Positions 1 through 5,905 of a DNA stretch of 8,359 nucleotides are shown here, piece after piece. The notes beneath the pieces are model-generated. The model ran no database searches. It was not told the origin of the DNA and was given only the letters and a program-made list of their open reading frames with translations. Each line of letters opens with the position of its first letter. Position 1 is the first letter of the stretch. The translations under genes were made by a program, and so were the position numbers. Source of the DNA: Clostridia bacterium (GTDB lineage: Bacteria > Bacillota > Clostridia > Christensenellales > UBA1242). The stretch spans positions 1-8,359 of the forward strand of contig JAFUJE010000115.1 in the NCBI GenBank assembly GCA_017473795.1, written 5' to 3'.

Positions 1-51
1 ACTCGTACTTTAGTCCTGACTCCAAACGCCCTAGAATCGGAGCTTGTATAA
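1..51 (+). CDS. rimM: C-terminal end of probable RimM (16S rRNA processing protein), partial
   Basis: A frame open from the left edge ends with TAA at 49-51 and encodes TRTLVLTPNALESELV. The stop shares its last A with the ATG of trmD (TAATG), which is the usual tight coupling of rimM to trmD in Bacillota. RimM assists 30S subunit maturation by binding S19. Only 16 residues are visible, too few to identify the protein by sequence, so the name rests on gene order and on a tail that resembles RimM C-termini. The trmD frame is also open upstream to the edge, but its start is well placed at 51. Confidence 0.45.
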   Translation, partial: TRTLVLTPNALESELV

Positions 52-707
52 TGCGTTGGACGATTTTATCTCTCTTCCCAGAAATGTTTGTCCCTGTACA
101 AACCAGTATTTTGGGACGTGCAACTAAAGCAGGAAAGTTACAAATCGAGGTAGTAAACTTCCGTGATTATTCCACAGATAAACATCGTAAAGTAGATGAC
201 CTTTCTTATTCGCCGGGAGCCGGTATGGTTTTATCATGCCAGCCAATTTTTGATTGTTTGCAAGCAATCGATCCAGAGCACAAGGCGCACCGTGTTTTTA
301 TGACACCAGCAGCCCCAATTTTAAATCAAGAACGTGTTGTTGCCTTAGCGCAGTATGACCACATTATTATACTTTGCGGTCATTATGAAGGTGTTGACCA
401 ACGTGTTATTGATGAATGTTTTGACGAGGTAATTTCAATTGGACGTTTTGTTTTGACTGGTGGTGAAATTCCAGCTATGGTTTTAGTCGACTCTGTTTCT
501 CGTTATGTTGCCGGTGTAATTAACAAAGATAGTCTTATCAGTGAAAGTTATACTGACGGTAAACTTGAACATCCGCAATATACTCGTCCTCGTGTCTGGC
601 GAGGTGTTTCGGTTCCCGAGGTTTTATTATCTGGCAACCATGCCGCTATCCAAAAATGGAAAGATGAAGCAAGTAGAAAGATGACCGAAAAATTTTTACC
701 TCACTAA
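51..707 (+). CDS. trmD: tRNA (guanine-N1-)-methyltransferase TrmD, short variant
   Basis: TrmD uses S-adenosylmethionine to methylate N1 of G37 in tRNAs with G36-G37, which prevents +1 frameshifting. The SPOUT-class signatures are clear: MRWTILSLFPEMF at the N-terminus, GHYEGVDQR at 110-118, SIGRFVLTGGEIPAMVLVDSVSR at 129-151 forming the trefoil-knot SAM site, HPQYTRP at 174-180, and VPEVLLSGNHAAI at 188-200. Two positions differ from the usual family. The PYGGGPGM-type loop reads SYSPGAGM (52-59). The residue aligned with the catalytic Asp169 of E. coli/H. influenzae TrmD is Glu165 (SES instead of EDS). At 218 aa it is about 20-40 residues shorter than typical, mainly at the C-terminus. GGAG at 39-42 lies 8 nt before the ATG. 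Function is nearly certain despite these changes. Confidence 0.95.
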   Translation: MRWTILSLFPEMFVPVQTSILGRATKAGKLQIEVVNFRDYSTDKHRKVDDLSYSPGAGMVLSCQPIFDCLQAIDPEHKAHRVFMTPAAPILNQERVVALAQYDHIIILCGHYEGVDQRVIDECFDEVISIGRFVLTGGEIPAMVLVDSVSRYVAGVINKDSLISESYTDGKLEHPQYTRPRVWRGVSVPEVLLSGNHAAIQKWKDEASRKMTEKFLPH

Positions 708-760
708 CACGATTAATTTGCGTCTGTAAAATAATAGATTTCTAATCTTAAAATATGTGT

Positions 761-772
761 TATGCTTTAGGA
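761..772 (+). promoter_or_regulatory. Candidate -10 box immediately before rbgA
   Basis: TATGCT at 761-766 lies 6 nt before the ATG at 773, so transcription would begin at or next to the start codon and give a leaderless mRNA. There is no convincing Shine-Dalgarno sequence before either possible start (755 or 773). The -35 region around 738-743 is weak. The gap after trmD (708-754) also contains a short inverted repeat (AGATT/AATCT, 736-748) without a U-tract, so it is not a good terminator. This promoter is inferred, not demonstrated. Confidence 0.3.
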
Positions 773-1615
773 ATGGAAAATTCAACATCAAGGTTTAATA
801 TTAATTGGTTTCCGGGGCACATGGCACAAACCCTTAAAATGATTGACGTTGAATTGAAAAATTGCGATGCAATTATTTATGTTGTTGATGCACGTTGCCC
901 GCAATCTTGTATTAATCCGCAGTTTGATGATTTTGTGGGACGTAAACCGGTATTGTTTGTTTTAAACAAAATTGATTTAGCCCCAGCAGGTATCAAAGAA
1001 AAATTTATTAAATCATTGCAGTTAAAAACACCTCATGATGTGATTACTCGTAATTCTGTTAAAAGTGGTGGGACACAAGCAGTTGTTAATGCGTTACAGA
1101 AATTATTAGCTGACCGGATTAAAGCTAAACTAGCACATGGTATTACTAAGACTTTAAGAGTCGCTGTCATTGGTGTTACTAATTGTGGTAAATCAACTTT
1201 TATCAATAACATGACTAACAAAGGGAAAACCCAAACCGGCAATCGACCAGGTGTTACTCGTACTAAACAATGGGTTTCAATTACGGATAATTTGTGGTTA
1301 CTTGATACCCCTGGAACTTTGTGGCCGTCATTTACGAATCAACAGGTTGCCCGTAATTTGGCATATGTTGGGTCAATAAAAGATGACATATTAGACACGG
1401 TTGCGTTAAGTCAGTCATTACTCGCAGATTTGAATAAATTGCAACCAGAAGCCGTTTTAAGCCGTTTTGGCGTAACTACATTTGAAGAAATTGCCAAAAA
1501 ACGTGGTTGTTTATTACGTGGTGGAGTATTGGATATCCGTCGTGCTGCCAAGTTAATTTTAACCGAATACCGTGAAGGAAAAATTGGCAAATTTAATTTG
1601 GACGAATTACTATGA
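773..1615 (+). CDS. rbgA: Ribosome biogenesis GTPase RbgA (YlqF)
   Basis: RbgA is a circularly permuted GTPase that joins a late 50S intermediate and promotes incorporation of late ribosomal proteins. Numbered from the ATG at 773, the protein begins MENSTSRFNINWFPGHM, matching the family's I-x-WFPGHM N-terminus. The G motifs come in the permuted order G4-G1-G2-G3: NKID (65-68), GVTNCGKS (134-141), PGVTR (159-163) and DTPG (178-181) followed by LWP. A KRGCLLRGG segment (243-251) matches the C-terminal RNA-binding domain. Length (280 aa) is normal for the family. An in-frame ATG at 755 would add six residues (MCYALG); I prefer 773 because the added residues do not look like the family and neither start has a Shine-Dalgarno. 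The last codons overlap yraN by ATGA. Confidence 0.93.
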   Translation: MENSTSRFNINWFPGHMAQTLKMIDVELKNCDAIIYVVDARCPQSCINPQFDDFVGRKPVLFVLNKIDLAPAGIKEKFIKSLQLKTPHDVITRNSVKSGGTQAVVNALQKLLADRIKAKLAHGITKTLRVAVIGVTNCGKSTFINNMTNKGKTQTGNRPGVTRTKQWVSITDNLWLLDTPGTLWPSFTNQQVARNLAYVGSIKDDILDTVALSQSLLADLNKLQPEAVLSRFGVTTFEEIAKKRGCLLRGGVLDIRRAAKLILTEYREGKIGKFNLDELL

Positions 1616-1968
1616 CGAGTAACTTAACTTTTAATCAAGAGTTCGGGCAACACGGCGAAGACCAAGCAACTCGCTTTTGTCGTAAGCATAAGTTTAAGAT
1701 TGTAAAACGTAACTATCGCTGTCGTTTTGGCGAGGTTGATATTATTGCTTGGCAAGGTGACGTTTTACATTTTATTGAAGTTAAGAATCGCACTCGTGAT
1801 TTAATTCCAGGTCGCTACGCAGTAAATACAATAAAACAAAAGCATATCCGCCAGTCTGCAAAAAACTATTTAATGCAGCAGAATTTAGTCAATCAGTGTT
1901 TAGTCTCTTTTGATGTAATTGAAATAACTGACGGAGAATTGGTTTACCTAGAAAATTGCTTTTATTAA
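1612..1968 (+). CDS. yraN: YraN family (UPF0102) nuclease-like protein
   Basis: This is a member of UPF0102, a small family with an endonuclease-like PD-(D/E)xK fold and poorly settled cellular function. The diagnostic pattern is present in order: HGEDQAT (14-20), NYRCRFGEVDIIA (34-46) with the metal-site Asp43, FIEVKNR (54-60) with Glu56 and Lys58, then KQKHIRQSAKNYL (75-87) and SFDVIEI (99-105). Length, 118 aa, is typical. The ATG overlaps the TGA of rbgA (ATGA), so it is probably translated by coupling from rbgA. In many bacteria yraN follows rnhB/ylqF-region genes, as here. The stop overlaps the stop of the convergent holB gene. Confidence 0.88.
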   Translation: MTSNLTFNQEFGQHGEDQATRFCRKHKFKIVKRNYRCRFGEVDIIAWQGDVLHFIEVKNRTRDLIPGRYAVNTIKQKHIRQSAKNYLMQQNLVNQCLVSFDVIEITDGELVYLENCFY

Positions 1969-1980
1969 AACAAAGCAATT
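1954..1980. terminator. Hairpin over the convergent yraN/holB stops, possible bidirectional terminator
   Basis: AATTGCTTT (1954-1962) and AAAGCAATT (1972-1980) form a 9-bp stem around a 9-nt loop that contains both stop codons (TTAA, 1965-1968). The stem is AT-rich. It is followed by only a short T run on the minus strand and none on the plus strand, so any termination would be weak. Its position exactly between two convergent genes is the main argument for a role. Confidence 0.4.
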
Positions 1981-2621
1981 AACAATAAATCAAATGCGTT
2001 TACTGCATTACAGTTTGCAGCAATGTTACGATTGATTTTAGCCAATGCTTGATAAAGTGCCAATTTCTTTGTGTCGGGTAATTCTATTTCTGACAGTTCC
2101 CGGTTTAAAGCATCTAACGCTAATGGTAAATTTTCTGGCTTGCTTAAAACAGGAAGACAAGTCATTGCTGTTTCTATTTTGGTCGCAGTTAATAATTGCC
2201 GTGCGGCATTGGTAATTGCTGGTGTGTCTGGGTTGATGTCGGCTAATTGTTTTAGCGTTTGATTAGTTGGGGTATTGTGATAATAAACAATACAACGACT
2301 GCGGATAGTTGAAAGCATACGGTCTAGATTTTGACACAAAAATAAGACAGTGGTTTCTGTGGCTTCTTCTATGGTTTTTAGTAACTTGTTCTGTGCATTT
2401 GTATTCATTAATTCAGATTGAAAAATAATAAATAATTTTTTACCGGAAACTGAAGCTAGATTAAATTGGTTAATCATATTGTTGATTATGTCAACGGTAA
2501 TTTCTTTTTTATCAGGAGATTTTTTTACCCAGAAGACATCACTGGGGTTATAAGATTTTGCATATTCTAAAACTGCATTTTCTGTGCTAATCGGGTCCGT
2601 TGTAACAATTAAGTAATTCAT
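1965..2621 (-). CDS. holB: DNA polymerase III delta' subunit-like protein (HolB), reduced
   Basis: Delta' is the stator AAA+ subunit of the clamp loader that opens the beta sliding clamp. The identifying region is central: KKLFIIFQSELMNTNAQNKLLKTIEEATETTVLFLCQNLDRMLSTIRSRC (61-110), matching the family's 'A-x-N-x-LLK-x-LEEP' stretch and the 'TIxSRC' motif that supplies the SRC arginine finger. At 218 aa it is about a hundred residues shorter than a typical HolB. The N-terminus lacks the P-loop region and the four-Cys zinc module, and the C-terminal collar domain is short. The ATG overlaps the tmk stop by one base (TAATG on the minus strand) with GGAG 5 nt before it. Gene order tmk-holB supports the call. 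It could instead be a generic delta'-related AAA protein. Confidence 0.82.
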   Translation of the reverse strand: MNYLIVTTDPISTENAVLEYAKSYNPSDVFWVKKSPDKKEITVDIINNMINQFNLASVSGKKLFIIFQSELMNTNAQNKLLKTIEEATETTVLFLCQNLDRMLSTIRSRCIVYYHNTPTNQTLKQLADINPDTPAITNAARQLLTATKIETAMTCLPVLSKPENLPLALDALNRELSEIELPDTKKLALYQALAKINRNIAANCNAVNAFDLLLIALF

Positions 2622-3286
2622 TAAATCTCCAATGCTGTTTTTATTTTTTCATGAATTTCGTCAGGTGATAAAATTTCGTCAAATTTATCAAGGCATTGAA
2701 TCTTTGACCAGCCAAAAACTTCACTAGCTTCAACGCCGGCATTGTAGGCGTTTAATAAATGGTTGTAATTGGCTTCGTGTATATCTTTATCAAATTCTTC
2801 ACCGATTTTTAGTTGCCCACGTTTGCTAATCAATTCCATGGCTTTGGTCGCTGGCATATCAATGAAAATAACTTTGTCAGTGCGGGGAAGTTTTAAAACA
2901 TTGAATTCAAAATCATCAACCCAACGGATAAAGGTTTCCCTTTCTTTGCGTCCTTGAATCTTTCCCGCTTGATGTAACATATTTGATTGTACATAACGAT
3001 CAAATAAAATTACTGAATCTGGTTTTAATTCTTTTAGTAATTTTGTCATTTTGCAAATACGATCAGCCGCATACAAAGTGCTGGCCTGATAAGCATCTAG
3101 TACGTTTGGGTCATCGCCAAACTCGCCGGATAAGTACATTTTAATTGGACCAGAACTTGGACTGTCATAATCAGGAAAAGAGACAATGTGTACATCAGCG
3201 CCTTTACCTTTTAAATAATCGTATAATTTTTTTATCTGAGTTTTTTTACCTGAACCGTCGGTTCCTTCAATTGCATATAGTTTCAT
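2621..3286 (-). CDS. tmk: Thymidylate (dTMP) kinase
   Basis: This enzyme phosphorylates dTMP to dTDP with ATP, an essential step in dTTP synthesis. From the ATG at 3286 the protein is 221 aa and begins MKLYAIEGTDGSGKKTQ, with the P-loop at 8-16 (GTDGSGKKT). FPDYDSPSSGPI (37-48) and DRYVQSN (96-102) match the dTMP-binding DR(Y/H) motif. VIFIDMP (139-145) is the next core strand, and KRGQLKIGEEFDKD (155-168) covers the lid region. The frame stays open 48 codons further upstream, but that extension runs inside the divergent spmA gene and has no family resemblance. There is no Shine-Dalgarno before 3286. The gene is followed directly by holB. Confidence 0.92.
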   Translation of the reverse strand: MKLYAIEGTDGSGKKTQIKKLYDYLKGKGADVHIVSFPDYDSPSSGPIKMYLSGEFGDDPNVLDAYQASTLYAADRICKMTKLLKELKPDSVILFDRYVQSNMLHQAGKIQGRKERETFIRWVDDFEFNVLKLPRTDKVIFIDMPATKAMELISKRGQLKIGEEFDKDIHEANYNHLLNAYNAGVEASEVFGWSKIQCLDKFDEILSPDEIHEKIKTALEI

Positions 3287-3318
3287 AACTGGATTATTGT
3301 ATAGCATAATCATGGAAA
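3287..3318. promoter_or_regulatory. Very short divergent promoter region between tmk and spmA
   Basis: Only 32 bp separate the two start codons. Rightward, CATAAT (3305-3310) ends 8 nt before the spmA ATG. Leftward, TACAAT (3301-3296) ends 9 nt before the tmk ATG, and TATGCT (3308-3303) is a second choice. Neither gene has a Shine-Dalgarno sequence. If these boxes are real, both mRNAs would have almost no 5' UTR, and the -35 regions would lie in or next to the opposite gene. This is inferred from sequence only. Confidence 0.4.
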
Positions 3319-3891
3319 ATGACAGCAATTTTTTTTGTGTTGATAATTGCGTCTTGCGTATGGCTTTTGTTTCAAAATCCAAATGCCATTTTGGCAACTG
3401 CTTTGAAAGCAGTAACTGACTCTTTATCATTGGCTGTTACATTAGCGGGTATTTATATTTTTTGGATGGCAATCGTTGAAATTGCTACTCGTTCCGGATT
3501 AATTGATAAAATCGCCAAAATGCTTAAAAAGCCAATTAAATTTTTGTTTGGCGAACAGACCGAAGAAGTTAATTCTCATTTAGCGACGAATATTGCCGCT
3601 AACCTAATTGGTGCTTCGGGTGCTGCTACGCCGGCTGCTATTAATGCAATTGAAGGTATGTCTACTCCAGAACAAACTAAAGCCTCACCACCAATGATTA
3701 TGTTATTTATTTTAGCGGCTACATCATTGCAACTTATTCCCACTACAATAATCGGTATCTTGCAAGCCAACGGCAGCAGTAATCCTGCTGGTATTATTTT
3801 GCCGACTTTAATTGTTTCTTCGGTTGCTACAGTTGTCGGTGTCATTTTGGTTAAGATTATGTGCCGTCAGCAACAAAAGGGTAGAAAATAA
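3319..3891 (+). CDS. spmA: Spore maturation protein A
   Basis: SpmA acts with SpmB in the developing spore and is needed for normal core dehydration; both belong to the nucleoside-recognition (Gate) membrane family. The 190-aa protein has several hydrophobic segments (about 3-18, 35-54, 124-148, 158-180). It also carries the conserved stretch NIAANLIGASGAATPAAINAIEGM (91-114), matching the family's N-ANxLGLxNAATPxGLKAM signature. TRSGLIDKIAK (57-67) precedes it, as in the family. The C-terminus is basic (RQQQKGRK). No Shine-Dalgarno is visible; an out-of-frame ATG lies at 3312. The stop is directly followed by the spmB ATG. Confidence 0.92.
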   Translation: MTAIFFVLIIASCVWLLFQNPNAILATALKAVTDSLSLAVTLAGIYIFWMAIVEIATRSGLIDKIAKMLKKPIKFLFGEQTEEVNSHLATNIAANLIGASGAATPAAINAIEGMSTPEQTKASPPMIMLFILAATSLQLIPTTIIGILQANGSSNPAGIILPTLIVSSVATVVGVILVKIMCRQQQKGRK

Positions 3892-4398
3892 ATGGCGCTA
3901 TATATCGTTCCAATTTTTATTATATTTGTCTTTGTTTATGCCTGTCTCAAGAATACAGACGCATATTCAGCCTTTGTTAAGGGTTCTAAAGATGCCATCG
4001 CCTTAATCTTTGATATTTTACCATACATAGTTGCTATTCTTGTAGCTGTAAAATTGTTTGAGGCGTCAGGGCTTTTGCAGACCATGTGTAATCTTTTGGC
4101 GCCTGTTTTTCAATGCTTAGGTGTTCCCAGTGAATTGGCGCATTTTATATTTTTGAAACCATTCAGCGGGGCAGGTTCGATTGCGCTTTATAATGACATT
4201 ATTGCGGCATATGGTCCGGATAGTTATATTTCCCGTGTGGCAAGTATTATTGCCGGCAGCAGTGATACAGTCTTCTATATTGCAACTATATACTTCTCAA
4301 AAACCAACATAAAAAAACTGGGTGTTGCGATTCCCATTGCTTTGTTTTGTACTTTTTTATCGGCAGTTATTGCTTCGTGGGTTTGCCGAATTTTTTGA
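3892..4398 (+). CDS. spmB: Spore maturation protein B
   Basis: This is the partner of SpmA in spore core dehydration, an integral membrane protein of the same Gate family. The 168-aa sequence shows an N-terminal membrane segment (3-18), AYSAFVKGSKDA (24-35), ILPYIVAILVAVKLFEASG (42-60), KPFSGAGS (89-96) where the family has RPLSGSGA, and YGPDSYISRVASIIAGSSDTVFY (107-129), the most diagnostic block. A final hydrophobic helix spans about 143-163. ATG follows the spmA TAA with no gap, and AAAAGGG in the end of spmA provides ribosome binding. The stop lies one base from the tRNA-Phe fragment, so transcription of spmAB runs into the element boundary. Confidence 0.93.
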   Translation: MALYIVPIFIIFVFVYACLKNTDAYSAFVKGSKDAIALIFDILPYIVAILVAVKLFEASGLLQTMCNLLAPVFQCLGVPSELAHFIFLKPFSGAGSIALYNDIIAAYGPDSYISRVASIIAGSSDTVFYIATIYFSKTNIKKLGVAIPIALFCTFLSAVIASWVCRIF

Positions 4399-4399
4399 T

Positions 4400-4446
4400 T
4401 GGTGCCTTCGCGCGGAATCGAACCACGGACACAGGGATTTTCAGTC
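4400..4446 (-). tRNA. 3' half of tRNA-Phe (GAA), attachment-site remnant
   Basis: Read on the minus strand, this contains the loop CTGAAAA with anticodon GAA, the 3' anticodon strand TCCCT, the variable loop GTGTC and a T-arm (CGTGG, loop TTCGATT, CCGCG). It ends with acceptor strand CGAAGGC, discriminator A and encoded CCA. The T-arm pairs fully, with one G-U. The bases 5' of the anticodon loop (TTAGA) cannot pair with TCCCT except in the last two positions, and no D-arm or 5' acceptor strand follows. It is therefore a half gene, the usual mark of a tyrosine-recombinase element that crossed over at the anticodon loop. The retained side is next to spmB, so this is the host's original 3' end. 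The rebuilt full gene should lie at the far end of the element. Confidence 0.85.
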
Positions 4447-4457
4447 TAAGAAATTTC

Positions 4458-4520
4458 AATTTTTTCAATATGCTGTATGCAATAATGATTTTTAATCACA
4501 AGATATTGTATTGAAAAATT
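4458..4520. repeat. Imperfect inverted repeat next to the att core
   Basis: AATTTTTTCAATA (4458-4470) faces TATTGAAAAATT (4509-4520), a 12-of-13 inverted match. Between the arms is a small perfect hairpin, TGATT-TTT-AATCA (4487-4499). A run of T follows the right arm (4519-4526). Placed 12 bp from the tRNA fragment, it may be a recombinase or excisionase binding region. On the plus strand it could also act as a weak terminator after spmB. The AT-rich background makes chance repeats likely. Confidence 0.4.
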
Positions 4521-4535
4521 TTTTTTCGTGACTTT

Positions 4536-4561
4536 TTTTCGTCAAAATTTTCGTCAAAATT
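4536..4561. repeat. Direct repeat TTTTCGTCAAAATT x2 beside int
   Basis: Two copies of TTTTCGTCAAAATT (4536-4549 and 4548-4561) follow each other with a 12-bp period. A related TTTTCGTGA sequence occurs just upstream (from about 4523). The second copy includes the int stop codon. Short direct repeats between int and the att core often serve as arm-type binding sites for the N-terminal domain of Tn916/lambda-class integrases; that role is inferred here. Confidence 0.45.
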
Positions 4562-5852
4562 CCGGGTATAAATCATTCCATATGTTTAGGATATCTTCTT
4601 TTGTAATTGTGATATCAAATGTCGTGTAAGTATCATATGTTTGATTAATGCTTGCGTGTCCCAATAAATATTGTTGTCTTTTAGGGTCTGTTCCTAAGTA
4701 ATATGTATTGGTCGAGAATGTATGACGTAAACTATGTGTTGTTTTATTCTTAATTCCAATGCTTTCTAAATATCGACTAATTTTTAATGACATTGCATGT
4801 GGGGTAATCTTAAACATATATTTCCAATCATTTTTTATTAAATTTAAAAATGTATTTGATAATGGTATGTATGTTTTTTGTACTCCCGAAAACTCAGTTT
4901 TCTTTCGTGTTATTTCTACGAATTGTTTTTCTATGATTAATTTTGCAGTAAACGCTTCTTCTAACCTGCAACCAGTTAATAAATAAAATAAAATTTCTTT
5001 GCTAAATATTGAATTGTCTAAATTTGCTTTTAATATCTTTTGTTCTTCAATATCTAGCCATGTTCTTTTTTTACTACAACGTTTTTGTGAGAATGGATTT
5101 TTTAAAGTTGCGATTGGGTTTCTAGTTAATGTGCCTTTTTCAAACTCTTCTTCAAAAATATGTTTTATCATGAAATAGCAATAAGCACCAGTGCGGTGTA
5201 TTTTAAAACTTGATAAAAATTCAATTATGCTTTCTTTGTCATACATTGTAATTTGCTTTTTAAGATTTTTAAGATATTTTAATGTTTGTTGGTATTTAAC
5301 CGCAGAAGCAGATTTTATTTGTTTGGTTTTTACTTTGTTTAAAATGATTTTATCATAATAATTTTCTGCTAAGTTATAAAAACTTGTGTATTTAACTGAA
5401 TGATTTTTGTTTATATTTTTCTTAAGTCCTTTTTTGTATTCAGATATTTTTTTGCATAGATTATCAATATTGTTATCAATAAGATAGTGTTTTACTCCTG
5501 CAATCATTTTTTTCCATTCGTAACGACCATCTTTGCGTTGATAAACATTTTTAATTTTTTTAATTCTTTTCATTGTTTCTAAATTCTCCTTATTAAAAAT
5601 ATCTTTTGGAGAATTCGAATATGTTTTTATTGAGTTTTCAATGTTCGTGCCCGATACTAAGTTTCCGTAATCGTCATATTCGAAATAATTTAATTTTAAC
5701 GGTAAACGTTCGGGCAAGTTTGAATCGTTTAATAGTTCACCTATTTTTTCAAAAGCTGATATGATTGCTGGGGTTATAGCGGATATAACAGCTGGTGCGA
5801 TTTCTTTTAATAAGTCTTCGCCAATTTTAATAACAATATTTTTTTTATCCAT
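4554..5852 (-). CDS. int: Site-specific tyrosine recombinase (integrase)
   Basis: This enzyme catalyses integration and excision of the element at tRNA-Phe. In the 432-aa reading an AP2-like arm-binding domain starts near NVYQRKDGRYEWKKMIAG (102-119). A SAM-like core-binding domain covers about 155-250 (NYYDKIILNKVKTKQIK onward). The catalytic domain follows, with Arg296 (TGCRLEEA), a candidate beta-hairpin Lys317/318, His373-x-x-Arg376 (HSLRH), His399 (LLGHAS) and the nucleophile Tyr409 (DTYTTF). All catalytic residues are present. The first 93 residues, with a hydrophobic/amphipathic stretch AVISAITPAIISAF (21-34), precede the normal start of such integrases. No Shine-Dalgarno stands before the ATG at 5852. 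A start at Met94 (5573) has AAGGAG 12 nt upstream and would give a standard 339-aa enzyme. The gene reads toward the att site. Confidence 0.93.
   Translation of the reverse strand: MDKKNIVIKIGEDLLKEIAPAVISAITPAIISAFEKIGELLNDSNLPERLPLKLNYFEYDDYGNLVSGTNIENSIKTYSNSPKDIFNKENLETMKRIKKIKNVYQRKDGRYEWKKMIAGVKHYLIDNNIDNLCKKISEYKKGLKKNINKNHSVKYTSFYNLAENYYDKIILNKVKTKQIKSASAVKYQQTLKYLKNLKKQITMYDKESIIEFLSSFKIHRTGAYCYFMIKHIFEEEFEKGTLTRNPIATLKNPFSQKRCSKKRTWLDIEEQKILKANLDNSIFSKEILFYLLTGCRLEEAFTAKLIIEKQFVEITRKKTEFSGVQKTYIPLSNTFLNLIKNDWKYMFKITPHAMSLKISRYLESIGIKNKTTHSLRHTFSTNTYYLGTDPKRQQYLLGHASINQTYDTYTTFDITITKEDILNIWNDLYPEF
5573..5591 (-). promoter_or_regulatory. Internal ribosome-binding site and alternative int start
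   Basis: On the minus strand AAGGAG (5591-5586) is followed after 12 nt by an in-frame ATG (5573). It begins MKRIKKIKNVYQRKDGRYEW, which is where integrases of this class normally begin. The spacing is longer than ideal. It could decide the true start or allow a second, shorter integrase form. Confidence 0.4.
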
Positions 5853-5905
5853 TGATAAAAGAATATTATTTTAGGCGTAGAGATTAAATAGTAATGAAAA
5901 AAATT

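Noticed and set aside
3287..3430. 48-codon N-terminal extension of tmk
   Set aside because: It overlaps the divergent spmA start, and dTMP kinases begin at the MKLYAIEGTDGSGK position.
4400..4446. 3' end of a tmRNA gene
   Set aside because: The fragment includes a standard anticodon loop CTGAAAA with anticodon GAA and a 5-nt variable loop, which tmRNA does not have.
1033..4986. Other open frames on the opposite strand or shifted frame of the named genes (for example 1033-1242, 2071-2262, 2769-2957, 3576-3845, 3812-4006, 4759-4986, 7681-7875)
   Set aside because: They lie within well-supported genes, lack ribosome-binding sites and show no protein-family features.
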